Shown here: piece by piece, positions 10,361 through 23,330 of the stretch
How the letters are laid out: every line of letters starts with the position of its first letter
How positions within the stretch are numbered: the first letter of the stretch is position 1
From: Schoenoplectus triqueter
Lineage: Eukaryota > Streptophyta > Magnoliopsida > Poales > Cyperaceae
Length of the DNA: 64,000 nt
Direction of reading: 5' to 3'
Assembly (NCBI GenBank): GCA_964058805.1
Contig: CAXKVV010000152.1
Coordinates: forward strand, 124,001 to 188,000
Translations under genes and position numbers: made by a program
Notes under the pieces: generated by a model
What the model saw: only the letters and a program-made list of their open reading frames with translations
Told to the model about the DNA's origin: nothing
Databases searched by the model: none

Positions 10361-11212
10361 CGGATGGAATACCCGCAAAAATATTTGTATTTTGTTTTGG
10401 TGCAGTCGTTTTCATTTCAAACGATGTAGTTTATATTCAAATTTTTGCAATGGTGTGCACAAGATCTGTTAGTAAGATTTTATCATGATGAATTTAGAGT
10501 TTCTTTCTGATCAACCTTATATCAAGAACGTAGTGCCAGTATAAAAAAATGGCGGTGAAATTTACTTATCAGTATTGACATTTTTTTTTATAAAATCAAC
10601 ACTAAAAATAAACAATCGGTGTCAGTTTTGTTATAACACCGATACTAATATCTTAAGCGTTATTTTTGTTTTGTTATCCCACACAAAACTGACGATAGTA
10701 ATTAGCATTTTGTACTTAATTATGTAAATATTTTTCATCATAATTATAAAGAGATCGATTGCAACCATATAAAGGAAAAAATAACAAAATGAGGTTTAGC
10801 CCACTAGTTATCTAGGGACTAATATACCGAGTCAACAAAAATGAGGTTGAACTCACTCTACCCAAAACCCCTTCTTAACAAATTGGATAGTTCTAAACTG
10901 ATTTAACTGAATAGTTCCGTATGGAGTTGGCAAAAATTGATCATAATCCGTCCGACTCATTCGGATGTGAATTTAAATTCTGACTTTTCAAAAATCAAAC
11001 TGATCTGACACAATTATATCCGATTTGAAATCAAATAACTTACAATACAATTAAAATCAATTTAAAATTGAAAAAATCAATGCATGAATTAACTTGACTA
11101 GATCAAATTTCTTCCGGTATCGATGGCATGAAGTCAAACCCGAAACCGATCCGGTCCATCCAAAGCTGAACTCGACATGACACATTTGTTTGCCGCATCT
11201 AGTCCAGTAGGT
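10361..11212 (+). repeat. PKS 3' flank repeat, left part
   Basis: From 10361 to about 10850 this matches 19148-19650 closely in the same orientation. It also matches, inverted, 5460-4990 and 34905-35300. It contains short inverted motifs such as 'cggtgtcagttttgtt'. The right part continues after the Ty1/copia insertion at 16162-16370. A diverged 'gatccggtcc'-type MITE remnant occupies roughly 10920-11165. Confidence 0.75.
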
Positions 11213-11217
11213 CTTTT

Positions 11218-11673
11218 TGTTGAAAATATAAACTTAATTAATATTTTCTTGAAGTTTGTTGTCTAGTCAATATAATTTAAGGCTGATTCATTAGAAATTT
11301 TGATAGATCATCCGAACCTTGTTTTAGGTATATGAGTTATGGATTTAAAGATCTTAAAGTCTAGTTTTTAATGGTGTAAGTTTCATGTCGATTGGAGTTT
11401 TTTAGAGAAAGTTATGACAGTTTTAATAGAGATAGGTCAGATTTGACTGGGCTGCTTAGTTTTCTGTTTTTATATTTATTACGAATTCTAGAGTTTTCTT
11501 TTGATGTTTTGGCTCTATAAATAGAGTTGTAATCTGTTGCTTTGCAAGACAATGCAAGAGAGATAATATAATAGAGAATTACAAAGAGTCTTTCAGATAA
11601 GAACTTGTTTATTTCCTCCATCTCTTCTCTCTACCACTATATGAATTGTATCCACTATTAAATATACTCAACA
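11218..11673 (+). repeat. 5' LTR of copia element
   Basis: 456 bp, TG...CA termini. The promoter motif CTATAAATAG starts at 11514, within GGCTCTATAAATAGAG, so transcription would begin about 30 nt downstream. The 3' LTR has the same box. Confidence 0.96.
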
Positions 11674-11676
11674 AAT

Positions 11677-11690
11677 TGGTATCAGAGCCA
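11677..11690 (+). other. Primer-binding site (initiator tRNA-Met)
   Basis: TGGTATCAGAGCCA begins 3 nt after the LTR end. It is complementary to the 3' end of plant initiator tRNA-Met, the usual copia primer. Its last base is also the A of the gag ATG at 11690. Confidence 0.93.
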
Positions 11691-14600
11691 TGGCCAATAA
11701 CGGTGCAACCATTGGAGGTGTCGGGCATGTATCATGCTTGCGACTTTCAAAGACCAACTACGAAAATTGGTGCATACACATGAAGGCGCTACTCGGCTCG
11801 CAAGATGTGTGGGAAGTCGTTGAGATTGGCTATACCGAACATGCGACCTTGCAAGGCTTGACGAATAATCAAGTGAAAGAGTTGAAGGAGTCACACAAGA
11901 AAGACAAAACTGCGCTCTACTTGATGTACCAGGCGGTTGATGAGTCAGGCTTTGAGAAGATAGCCGGTGCGAAGACTTCAAAAGAAGCATGGGAGACTCT
12001 TGAAAAGGCATACAAAGGAGCGGACCGAGTGAAGCAAGTTCGCTTACAAGCACTTAGAGGTGAGTTTGAAACTTTAAGAATGAAAGAGTCGGAAGGTGTA
12101 TCGGATTATATCACACGGGTAGAAATGGTGGTGAACCAACTCAAAAGAAATGGTGAAGAGATAAGTGAAAATATAGTAGTAGAAAAAATATTAAGGTCAT
12201 TAACTAATGATTTTGAGAATGTTGTGCGTGTCATAGAAGAGTCTAAGAATTTGGCAGAAATGACGGTGGATGAGCTCTCAACTTCCTTAGAGGCACATGA
12301 ACAAAGAAAAAAAAAGAAGAAGCAAGAGATGTTAGATGAAGCACTTCAAACTAACGTAACACTAAAAGAAGATAAGTTGGGAAACGGTGAAGATGGTCGT
12401 GGAAGAGGCCGTGGTGGCTTTAGAGGTCGAGGTAGAGGCCGCGGTAGAGGCCGTGGTAAAGGACAAGAAGAGAACAAGGAAGAGAAGAACCAATCGATCT
12501 CATACGGCGGAGGCCGAGGTCGAGGAAGAGGAAGATCAAGTAAGTACAATGTTCAATGTTACTCTTGCAAAAAATATGGTCATTATGTAGCGGAGTGTTA
12601 TTACAATGAAAAGAAAGATGATGAGAAAAAAGAAGAGAAAGGATGTGATGGTGTGGTATTACTAGCAAGCAAGGAGGCCGACTCCAACAACGAGTCGGTG
12701 TGGTATTTGGATACCGGTGCAAGCAATCATATGTGTGGCTACAAGCACATGTTTACCAAGATAGAGGATATTGTAGAAGGCCATGTATCATTTGGAGATG
12801 CCTCAAAAGTGAAAGTTAAAGGCCAAAGTGAAATTCTTATTCAGTGTAAAGATGAAAATGAGAGGTTTATCTCTAATGTTTATTATGTGCCGGATATGAA
12901 GAGTAATATTTTGAGTTTGGGACAATTGTTAGAACGTGGTTACACGGTTTTTATGAAAGAAAGAACACTTTATTTGAGAGACCAAGATAATCGGTTGCTA
13001 GCCCAAGTAGAAATGACCAAAAACCGCATGTTTAAGTTGAATTTGGTGAATGTTCAAGCAAGGTGTTTAAAGGTATGTGTAGAAGATATGACTTGGTTGT
13101 GGCATTTACGGTTTGGACATCTTAATTTTGGTGGTTTGAGGCAATTATCAAATAAAAGAATGGTGAAAAATATACCACACATAGACCATAGTGATAAATT
13201 GTGTGAAGGCTGCGTGTTAGGAAAGCACCCAAGGAATTCTTTTCCAAAAGAAGTAAGTTATCGTGCAAAGAAGGTGCTTGAATTGGTTCATACCGATATT
13301 TGTGGCCCAATAACCCCTAATTCACTTGGTAAACACCGGTACTTTATTACCTTTATTAATGATTTTTCTCGAAGAACTTGGGTATATTTTTTAAAGGAGA
13401 AATCTGAAGCTTTGTTTATTTTTAAGAAGTTTAAGGTGCTTGTTGAAAACTTAAGTGGTGAATGCATAAAAACTTTGAGATCCGATAGAGGCGGTGAATT
13501 TACATCAAAGGAGTTTGTGAATTTTTGTGAACAAAAAGGTATTAGAAGGTTCTTAACAGCCCCTTATTCACCTCAACAAAATGGAGTGACGGAATGAAAA
13601 AATCGGACCATACTCGACATGGTTCGAAGCATGTTAAAGAGCAAAAATATGCCGAAGGAATTTTGGGCTGAAGCGGTGAGGTGTGCAGTTTACTTGCAAA
13701 ATTGATGTCCTACGGCGAGTTTAGAGAATATTACCCCATAAGAAGCATGGTGCGGTGTGAAACCATCAGTAGCTCATTTGAAGGTGTTCGGAAGTGTGGC
13801 TTATGCTCATGTTCCAGATCAAAAGCGCACAAAACTTGATGACAAGAGCAAGAAGCTAATTTTTATTGGCTATGATGAGAAATCTAAGGCGTACAATATT
13901 TATGATCCGCTTACTAAAAAGGTACATGTGAGTTGTGATATGCAGGTCAATAAAGAAAGCATGTGGAATTTGAGTTCCATGGAGGAGATGTCTCATGAAG
14001 AAGGAAAAGAAGCGACATCAACAATTATCTCTACACCGACAAGCACAACTACATCGATAATATCACAAGCCGAACCATCTTCACCTTTATCCGATGATGA
14101 AGATGAGCCAAGGACACCAAAGACAAGGAATTTGCGAGAAATATACGAGGCGACAAGTGAATTACATTTGGTGTGTCTTTTGGCGGATGCGGAGGACATC
14201 ACATTTGAGCAAGCCGTAAAAGATAAAAAGTGGCAAGCCGCTATGCAAGAGGAGATGAAAGCAATTGAGAAAAATGACACTTCGGAACTTGTGACGTTGC
14301 CCAAGGGTCACAAGTCGATTGGTGTTAAATGGGTTTATAAGAAAAAGATGAATGTGCAAGGCGAGGTTGAAAGATACAAAGCAAGATTAGTGGCGAAAGG
14401 GTACAAGCAAAAGACGGGGATTGATTATGAAGATAATCCGACTACTAATCTCGTTGGTAGCTCAAAATAAATGGAGCATTTTTCAAATGGACGTGAAATC
14501 GGCGTTTCTAAATGGAGTGCTTGAAGAAGAAGTCTATATCGAGCAACCTTCCGGTTATGTGAAAGTTGACAAAGAGCACATGATGTTGAAGTTAAAAAAG

Positions 14601-15692
14601 GTGTTGTATGGGTTGAAGCAAGCGCCAAGGGCATGGAACACTCGAATTGATGCATACTTCAAGGAGCATGGGTTTGTGCAATGCCCATATGAGCACGCGC
14701 TATATTTGAAGGTACAAAAAGATGATATTTTATTTGTGGCCTTGTATGTAGATAATTTGATTTTTACGGGAAATAATAGAGATATGATTGAGAAGTTTAA
14801 GTTGGAAATGACAAAAGAATTTGAGATGACCGATTTTGGCCTCATGTCTTATTTTTTGGGGTTAGAAGTGAGACAAGAAAATTCTGAAATTTTTGTTTCA
14901 CAAAAAGCATATGCAAAGGAGATTTTAAAGAAGTTTAAGATAGATGAATGTAATCCCGTAAATACTCCGGTTGAGAGTGGGATGAAATTGTCTCGATATG
15001 ATGAAGGAAAGACGGTTGACGCAACACTATATAGAAGCTTGGTTGGAAGCTTGCGTTATTTGACGTGCACAAGGCCGGATATTGCTTATGAAGTTGGCTT
15101 GGTGAGCCGATATATTGAGCCGAAAATGACGCATTGGAAAGCCATAAAGCGAATTATTCGCTATGTCAAAGGTACATTATCTCATGGCTTATTTTATTCT
15201 CATACTAATGAGTTTGATCTTGTTGGATATTCTGATAGTGATTGGAGTGGAGATTTAGATGATCGGAAGAGCACTTCGGGTTTTGTGTTTTTCATGGGAA
15301 GCACGGCATTTACATGGCTCTCTAAGAAGCAACCTATTGTTACTTTGTCCACATGTGAAGTGAAGTATGTTGCTGCATCTTCTTGCGTATGTCACTCTCT
15401 TTGGCTACGCAAGTTACTAAAGGAGATGAACTTTTCTCAAGAGAAGGCGATGAATATTCGAGTGGATAACAAGTCGACAATTGAGTTGGCGAAAAATCTG
15501 ATGCATCATGAAAGGAGCAAGCACATAGATGTGCGTTTTCACTTCATACGAGAACATGTGAAGAATGGCGATGTAGAGATGACTCATGTGACGAGTCGTG
15601 ATCAAGTGGCGGACATATTCACCAAACCACTACCGGCAGAACTTTTCAACAAGTTCAAGAAGTTGCTCGGGATGCAAGTCAGAAATAATTAA
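11690..15692 (+). pseudogene. Copia gag-pol polyprotein, broken
   Basis: Frame 11690-13597 holds gag, an Arg-Gly-rich segment (about 12400-12540), the zinc knuckle CYSCKKYGHYVAEC (about 12556-12597), the protease motif DTGASNHM (about 12709), the HLRFGHLN integrase zinc-binding start (about 13102) and part of the integrase core. A TGA follows ...QQNGVTE at 13595-13597; more stops fall at about 13703 and 13739. Frame 13757-14470 continues the integrase C-terminal part and RT start. A frame change with local loss near 14435-14470 moves to 14421-15692, covering RT (QMDVKSAFLNG, about 14487), RNase H (DRKSTSGFVFF, about 15261) and the end TKPL (about 15623). The RT catalytic motif reads YVDN rather than YVDD (14745-14756). 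The element cannot make a functional polyprotein by itself. Confidence 0.95.
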
Positions 15693-15693
15693 G

Positions 15694-15705
15694 TTTAAGA
15701 GGGGA
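15694..15705 (+). other. Polypurine tract
   Basis: TTTAAGAGGGGA lies immediately before the 3' LTR; it is the expected plus-strand primer site. Confidence 0.85.
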
Positions 15706-16161
15706 TGTTGAAAATATAAACTTAATTAATATTTTCTTGAAGTTTGTTGTCCAGTCAATATAATTTAAGGCTGATTCATTAGGAATTTGGACAGACCATC
15801 CGAACTTTGTTTTAGGTATATGAGCTATGGATTTAAAGCTCTTGAAGTCTAGTTTTTAATGGTGTAAGTTTCAAGTCGATTGGAGTTTTTTAGAGAAAGT
15901 TATGATAGTTTTAATAGAGATAGATCAGATTTGACTGGGCTACTTAGTTTTCTGTTTTTATATTTATTACGAATTCTAGAGTTCTCTTTTGATGTTTTGG
16001 CTCTATAAATAGAGTTGTAATCTGTTGCTTTACAAGACAATGCAAGAAAGATAATATAATAGAGAATTATAAAGAGTCTTTCAGATAAGAACTTGTTTAT
16101 TTTCTCCATCTTTTCTCTCTACCACTATATGAATTGTATCCACTATTAAATATACTCAACA
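15706..16161 (+). repeat. 3' LTR of copia element
   Basis: 456 bp, the same length as the 5' LTR, with scattered substitutions. It is followed by the second CTTTT target duplication. Confidence 0.96.
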
Positions 16162-16980
16162 CTTTTATCAATAGACATAAGGATGATATCTCTTATCTAT
16201 GACATTTTACTATTTTCCACTCATCTCCTCACAAGTTGCTACTATTTTCTACTTAGCATATAAGTTCTGTTGTCCTTTCACAAGGAAGGAATGAAGCTGA
16301 ACTGACTTGATTACCATGTTTTAATGTTTAGCAGTGCGCACAACATTTCCATATATCCGTCTTACTTTGACAAAAAGTCTACACTTATAGTTAGCATATA
16401 CAATTTTTTGTTCGACAGAAGGTTAGGAATATTCTTTTATGCCTTTGAAAAGTCGGTGATGGTGATCAATTCATCATTTTTTTATAAAAAAAAATGATGA
16501 TTAACATATACAACTTATCCAATGTGTGCTGATAGCATGTTAACCAGTGCTTTATTAAGAATCATTTTATAAATAGCAAGCAATTACCTACTATTAGTAT
16601 ATTAATTTTCTTTAAGAAAAGATAGAAAATAATTACGTACAAGTATTGGATGTCTTCCGTTGTTTGTTTAGAACTTATATTGATGATTCTGAAAGCAACT
16701 CGAACTCTAATTATACGTACTATCTCCCAATCCCATGTATTAGTTTCTCCGATGCCAATCTTTCACACATTTTTATTATGAAAACACTTATAGTTAGATA
16801 AGCATGTCATATTCTTGGAATAATCGCATGGGGAGATAAAATTACGTAATAGTGTGAGTAGTTTGGTATAATTTGGTAATTAATTCTAATTGGGATGAAT
16901 GTCTGCATGAACACACCCCCATCTTACTTTGTAATATATATGCAATGAGCCATGAGAAATGAAAAAAAATTATGTTAAGA
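16162..16980 (+). repeat. PKS 3' flank repeat, right part, then intergenic
   Basis: Positions 16170-16370 are the reverse complement of about 4790-4950 (shared block 'tattttccactcatctcctc'). They continue the repeat interrupted by the copia element. From about 16400 to 16980 I see AT-rich sequence with nothing recognised. Confidence 0.65.
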
Positions 16981-18219
16981 CACTACAATAGGAAGTATCT
17001 TAGATAACATATTTTAACAATTGTTATAAGTCAAACTCAATGTAAAAAGAGTCAATGACATTACCGAAATATTGAGAACTTTTTATATAATAATTTTTAA
17101 TAAAAAAATATTATTAAAATAAAGTCCTGACATACCAATAAGTTAAATATTTCTTTAACAATGATTTCTCAAAAAAAAACCATAGTTAAATACCACTTTA
17201 ACAATGGTTTCTTATAAAGAACTATTATTAAAGATAGTATTTAGCTGCAATTTTGATAAAAATTTATTGCTAAATGTTGATATTTGAATTTTGGTTCTGA
17301 TAGAAAAGAATCCATCAATGGTATTCTACCATTTTGCTCCCCAAATTGCTAGATTTATTAATTTCACCATTTGTTCATCCCGATTCAACGATCCACAAAT
17401 CAAAATTAAAAAAATCAAATCTCATGGAATACCAATTTTGTTCCTCAGTTTCATATATAAAAGTGAGGTGAGGGATAGAGAAAGAGAAAGAAATAGAAAA
17501 AGGAAAGAACCAAAAAACAATAAAATTGAAATTCGACAATTTCTATTTCAGAAGACAATATTTTTTATAAGAAATTTCGATTGAAGCATTTTATGTGGTC
17601 ATGAAAATCATGCAACGAACTCCGGCGATCTTCGTGGCAAAAAAAAACTCGCTTGACCCTGAAAAATATATTTGAAGTTTCAATATTTTTTTTTCATTTT
17701 TTTTCTTATAAATTGTGTTAATATTGATATCATTAAATGATTAAGATGTATTGTTGAGTAAATATATTTTTTATCGAATTGAGTAATTTTATTTACAACC
17801 AAGGCGTGAGGCAGTGGAAGCCAAACCCTTCTTTCAAGAACACCACATTTTAGCAAAGAAAAACATAATATATAATAATGTCTGTTCTTATATAATTAAT
17901 TAACCTTCATTTTTCATTGTGTACTAATTGTTCTTGGTTAAAGTTATATTTTTTTAAAATTACATTTAAAGATAATTTTTAACTAAAAATAATTGCTAAA
18001 GCATACTTTAATAATGATTCTTAGCTAGAAATATTATTAAAGATTCATTTAATAATATTTTTTTAACTAAGAGCTATTGCTAAAGACTCTTTTAGCAATG
18101 ATTCTGAGGTAAAAATAGTTGTTAAAGGTACTCTTCCAAGAATATTTTAATAACACAATTTAGCAATAGTTGTTTATACTTTTTATAATATTCCGCTTCA
18201 AAATCGTTGTTAAATTCAG
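16981..18219. mobile_element. Non-autonomous CACTA element, right end lost
   Basis: It starts CACTACAATAGGAAG. Subterminal repeats like TTAACAATGGTTTCTT recur at both sides (17020-17280 and 17960-18200). The middle (17330-17600) resembles the middle of the CACTA element at 33318-34601, including a purine-rich gagatagagaga-like stretch. The expected TAGTG terminus is missing: the sequence switches at 18219/18220 to a hAT MITE remnant. No transposase coding is seen; a 97-residue ORF at 17291-17584 has no recognised domain. Confidence 0.65.
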
Positions 18220-18630
18220 GGGCAATTATCGGATTGTAATGCTTATCGGGTTCAAACTCATTAACTAATCGGACACTAAATAAAAAATTAATAATTTAAT
18301 ATATATATATTCTTACCTAATAAAAACTATTAAAATAAAAATATTTTATATATTAAAAATAACAACAAAATAAAACTCAAAGTAATAGATAATCAAGTTG
18401 ATGAAGAAAGTTTTCCTCTACGGAACTTTATATTTTGACATCTTTGCATAATTATTTCATTATGCAGGATATTAAATATTTTTCTCAATAAAAACTCTCA
18501 GACAATTTAGGGAGGACAAAATAAATTTCAAAAAGAACAAATTACAGAAAATATGATCTAAAAGTACTATTTTTCAAAATCCAAGGGCAACCCTGCCACA
18601 CATATAGCAGCCCCTGGTTGAATCTCTTTT
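18220..18630. mobile_element. hAT MITE remnant (family of 24596-25041)
   Basis: This is the reverse complement of much of 24600-25012: GGGGCAATTATCGG at the left matches the inner side of the other copy's right end, and the core 'gataatcaagttgatga' is shared. The terminal CAGTGGCGGATC is missing at the left and diverged at the right. From 18631 to 19147 I see nothing beyond AT-rich sequence. Confidence 0.6.
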
Positions 18631-19147
18631 TCTAACACAATTTAAATTAGGGGTTGTAATTAATTAATTAATATCCAAACAAAGAAAGAGACTTTCTTTT
18701 TTAGAAAAATAATTGACTCCATCCCCACTCGTGATAGGCGGGGGCCTGGGAATCTAGGCAGCCGGATGGCAACTTCACCAATCCCACAAAATGATTAATT
18801 TAACTGGACCGAAGAATTCGATCACTAATAACAATTAGCTCAGTCCGTGTACACATGAACTGTAAAACTGTAATCCACATGAACTGTAAAACTGTAAATT
18901 TTGAGTGCTTTTATAAGATATAGTGTGTTCTCACTTCGGAGTTCTAATGACATGGGACTAATGAGACGCATTAGTCCGGTTCCGGAAATCCTACTATCCC
19001 ATTCATTGATTGGTTTAATAAATGATCAATTGATTTTTAGATTTTTGACATATATTTGCGTCTTGAGAATTTTATCATTTCTTGAATTGGATGTCTGATG
19101 CTTGCTCAATCAATCAATTGTTTTTTTTCCCAAAAAAGTAAATTGAG

Positions 19148-19650
19148 CGGATGGAATACCCGCAAAAATATTTGTATTTTGTTTTGGTGCAGTCGCCTTC
19201 ATTTCAAACGATGTAGTTTATATTAAAATTTTTGCTATGGTGTGCACAAGATCTGTTAGTAAGATTTTATCATGATGAATTTAGCGTTTCTTTCTGATCA
19301 ACCTTATATCAAGAACGTAGTGCCAGTTTAAAAAAAATGACAGTGAAATTTACTTATCAGTATTGACTTTTTTTTTATAAAATCAACACTAAAAATAAAT
19401 AATCAGTGTCTGTTTTGTTATAACACCGATACTAATATCGGAAGCGTAATTTTTGTTTTGCTATCTGACACAAAACATTATTATCCGACACAAAACTGAC
19501 GATAGTAATTAGCATTTATGTACTTAATTATGTAAATATTTGTCATCATAATTATAAAGAGATCGATGGCAACCATATAAAGGGAAAAAATAACAAAATG
19601 AGGTTTAGCCCACTAGTTATCTAGGGACTAATATACCGGGTCAACAAAAA
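19148..19650 (+). repeat. PKS 3' flank repeat, orphan copy
   Basis: This closely matches 10361-10850 in the same orientation (for example 'ggaatacccgcaaaaatatt'), but the sequence before it is not PKS coding. It ends where the LINE-like RNase H fragment begins. Confidence 0.8.
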
Positions 19651-21119
19651 TGGATATTAAACAAGCTTTCCTTCAATTGGCCAGTATGCTCACAGCTGAT
19701 GATAAAATTAGGGCCGCAAATCTATTATGGTGTATATGGAAGGCTCGTAAGCAGAGGTCTTGGAGGGGAGAAGGATGAATCCACTCGCAGTAGTCCGACA
19801 GGCACAGGCTATGGTAGATAGCTCCCAGAACCTGCCAACCGTTGAAAAATGATTGGGCACTCCTCATGTTCTCCCGAAAGGAAAAAAAAGTAATATTAGT
19901 TGATGGCTCTTGGGACCAAACGAGGAGGGCAGAGGCAGCCATTGTCGGGTATGACATAAAGGATAAAATTGAAGCAATGAGGTGTTGGGCTTTCTTTGCA
20001 GTAGACGCCTTCTGTGTAGAAGCCAATGGGGCCTGGAAAGCTATAAACGGGCTCCAGACAGATGGACTAGCGCATGGGGGTGGGTAGGCCTGTCAACGGG
20101 ACCCGTTTACCCGTTATTCTGTTCCGTTTCGTGGACACGGAACGGTAAACGAAATGAAATTTTGCTTCGTTTGCGAAACGAAATGACAGACGCAAATGGT
20201 ATTGGTTTCGTCTGCGAAACGGAACGATTAATGCAAATTGATTCTGTCGTTTCGTTAATTTTCGTTTGCGTTTAGAATTCAACGGAGCTGCAATTCTAGC
20301 GATTGCAGGGTTAATATCAGCGGAGAAATAGATAGGTAAAAAAACCCTAGGTTGATGGATCCGCCGCTCACCGTCTCTCTCTCTCTCGGGAGAGAAATCT
20401 TTGTCTGTCGTCGTCGTCGACCCTTGAGTGATCTGTCGGCTTGGCCGATCTGTTCGACTGTTCCCCCTCCTTGCCATCTCATCATTTCTTCATTGTTTGT
20501 TCCCCCTCCTAGCTCGCGAAATGAGGCTGTCGGTTCCTTATTTCGATGACAGATCTGACCAGAAAATCTGACCAGAAAATCGTCACCTCCGGTTGTGTTA
20601 AGGAAAAGGGAAACCATGGAGAACCCTTACTTATATATGGCTTGGAGGGAGAAAAAAGGAAGAACCGAAAGAAAGAAAAAAAAGAAAGAGGCCGGAGAGA
20701 AAGTAAGAAAGAAGGAAAGGAAAAGAGAGAAAGGAGGTCAAGGTCAGTGAGCAAATCTTTAACAGAAGGTATTTTTCTTCTAATTTCTATTTCTTTTCTT
20801 CGAATTTTCTGTTTTTTTTTGTTATTTTTCTTTTGCTTTTACAAGTCGCATGTCACTGATTTTTTTTTCTTTTTGTTCTTGCTACTGTCTATGCAGGTTT
20901 GCTTTTTTGCTGTCAGTTTATTTCACTCTAACTATTGATCTTTGACTTGGCTAGCTAAGGATGAGTGATGAAGACAGACAATTAGGGTCAGGAACTGTCA
21001 GTGAGCCTGATATCTCATCTAATGAGTATGAACTTGAACTCCTTTTTCTTTACTTGACTAGCTTGTTTGAGTTGTTTTTTGAGAACTATAAATGTTTGAA
21101 AGATGCTCACTGGCAGAAC

Positions 21120-21345
21120 TTGCTTGTTTAGAAATTACTTGTTTGAGAAATTGCTTGCTTACAAATTGCTTGTTAGAAATTGCTTGCTAGAAATTACTTG
21201 TTAGAAATTAGACTTGTTTAGAAATTGCTTGCTTAGAAATTGCTTGTGTACTTGCTGGTTTAAGCAAGTATGTGCTTGATCTGAAATTGAAACTGATACT
21301 ATGCTTAATCTGAATGAATTGCTTGTTTAGAAATTGCTTGTATCG
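21120..21345. repeat. Tandem repeat in hAT 5' region
   Basis: About ten copies of a unit close to 'gaaattgcttgcttaga', 12-18 nt each. They lie in the untranslated region upstream of the transposase. Confidence 0.75.
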
Positions 21346-21383
21346 TGTCCTCATTTTCTTGGCTTGGCTTTCTATGACTTAGC

Positions 21384-22574
21384 ATGGACATGGGGCTAAA
21401 TCAAGAGACCCAAGGGGAAATACAAAGGATACAAACTGATGCAAACAATGACCCTACAGATGGTGTTAATGCACCAGAATCAGAAAGACCCTAAAAAAAG
21501 AGGAAAACTAGGACAACACTAACCTCTGATGTATGGAAACATTTCAAAAAGGGGCATGATCAGAAAGATGGCAGCTATGATGCTATATGCAACTATTGTG
21601 GGCAAGTCTTTAAGATAGGTTGTCAAAGGAGCACCAGCTCCTTGAGGCACCACATAACTAAAAGTTGCAAGAAAATTCCTCACAACATCAGGCACAAACC
21701 TAATGCCATGCAAAAATGGTTGCAGGCTAGCAATACAACAACAGGTACAATCCTAATTCTAAACAGGTACCAACTATATTTCTTAGTTGCATGTTCTAAC
21801 TTAAATTATTTCATGTTAGGAGGGCAATCTCCTACTAATTGGGTGTTTAATCAAATGAGGTGTAGAAAAGGCCTTGCAAGAATGGTGATTGCACACGAAT
21901 ACCCATTCAACTGTGCTAATCACCACTTCTTGAAAGTGTTCTTAAGTGATTTACAGCACTTTTTTAAAATGCCCTCAAGAAATAATATTAGAGCTGATTG
22001 CATTGGTATTTATGAAGAGGAAAAAGATCTTTTGTATAAGTTGTTTAGCAAGTTAGAATGTAAATTCAGTTTTACTAGTGACTTGTGGACAAGTAAGGGC
22101 AAAGATAGGGGTTTCATGGCCCTTACAGTTCATTACATAGATGACGATTGGCATTTAAGAAAGAGAACAATCACATTTGCCCCATTGCCCAGTCCCCAAA
22201 CTACTAGCCCAACACCTAGGGTTAGTGATACAAGGGCTGGGTTGAAGGATCACTTGAGGGGTAAAAAGACCTCTGAACCAATAAAGTCAGAACTTGAGGA
22301 TTATTTGACTGATGGACTTGATGAAGCCAGTCTAGATGATGAATTCGATATCTTGACATGGTGGAAACTAAAGGCTCCTAAGTACCCGGTACTTTCTCGG
22401 TTAACCCGGGACATACTTGTTGTCCCAATCTCCACAGTTGCTTCTGAATCTACCTTCAGTACTAGTGGTAGAACTTTGAACCCAGTAAGAAACTCTTTGA
22501 ATGATGAAAGTATTGAAGCACTTATATGTGCTCAGGATTGGTTGAGAGCTTCAATTATCGGTACACTAACTTGA
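21384..22574 (+). pseudogene. hAT transposase, truncated core
   Basis: A start at 21384 (MDMGLN) gives a frame with a TAA at 21492-21494. It then continues as KKRKTRTTLTSDVWKHF and a BED-type zinc finger (CNYC ... HH ... C, about 21588-21670). A second part includes the SDLWTS motif, which carries the first catalytic Asp (about 22080), and HYIDDDW. The next segment jumps to acidic sequence and the hAT C-terminal dimerisation domain (LTWWKLKAPKYPVLSRLTRD and VPISTVASESTFS, about 22350-22560). The catalytic middle with the remaining acidic residues is missing, so this is shorter than the usual 650-800 residue transposase. It is not functional as read, although the DNA-binding and dimerisation parts remain. 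Confidence 0.9.
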
Positions 22575-22861
22575 TAGAACTTATTTCTATATCATTCTGA
22601 ATCTATTATATGCATACTTACATTCATTGTTGTTCAACCGTGTTTCAGAAAATAGAGGGTACTTTGATGATGTCCTATGTCTCACTGATGAAGAGGCACT
22701 CGGTGATCGTGTCTGTGCCAGTGAAGGCTAAGAATCTGTCAGACCTTTCTATCTCTCAGTAGTCCTATTTTGTTCCCTTTTGGTTGCCTTGATGGCTAGG
22801 TAGTTCTGGTAGTTGCTTGATGACTTAGTATAGTTGCCTTGTTGTTACTTGTTGTGTTGTT

Positions 22862-23330
22862 GCTCGTAAGCATGACTTGCTATATGACTTGCTTAAATTT
22901 GATATATGACTTGCTCGTAAGCATGACTTGCTACTTGATGAATTCTTTATGTAGTTTGATATATGACTTGCTTAAATTTGTATGAATTTGATGCATGACT
23001 TGCTTAAATTTTTCTACATTTTTTGTCAAATTTATGTTGTATTTGATGTATGCTTGAATTCATGCTTGAATATATGCTTGAATTCATGTTTGAATATATG
23101 CTTGAATTCATGCTTGAATATATGCTTGTCAAATTTATGTTGTATTTGTATGAGTTTGATATATGCTTGAATTCATGTGTTATGTTAGAAATTGCTGATT
23201 TGTATTTGAATTCATGTATTTATTTGTATTTGATGTATTTATTTAAATTTATTTGTATTTGTGTTATGTTGTATTTGAATTCATGTGTATTTATTTGATG
23301 AATTCATGTGTTATTAGAAATTCATGTGTA
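22862..23330. repeat. Degenerate tandem repeats in hAT 3' region
   Basis: Units such as 'tgcttgaattcatgcttgaa' (22-24 nt) repeat at 23040-23130 and decay into TTTGATGTATTTATTTG-like repeats. An 82-residue ORF here is only the translated repeat. Confidence 0.75.

Larger units (their letters stand above)
11218..16161 (+). mobile_element. Ty1/copia LTR retrotransposon, complete but defective
   Basis: Direct LTRs of 456 bp (11218-11673 and 15706-16161) begin TGTTGAAAAT and end ACTCAACA. The 5-bp target duplication CTTTT lies at 11213-11217 and 16162-16166. A primer-binding site complementary to initiator tRNA-Met (11677-11690) and a purine tract (AAGAGGGGA, ending 15705) flank the coding region. 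Domain order gag, protease, integrase, reverse transcriptase, RNase H identifies the copia order. The LTRs differ at about 20 positions by eye, so the insertion is not very recent. It lies inside the PKS 3' flank repeat: removing it and one TSD restores continuity with the repeat copy at 4790-5000. Confidence 0.97.

Noticed and set aside
20352..20938. Ser/Arg- and Lys/Glu-rich ORFs in the hAT leader
   Set aside because: They are low-complexity purine/pyrimidine tracts upstream of the transposase, with no domain.
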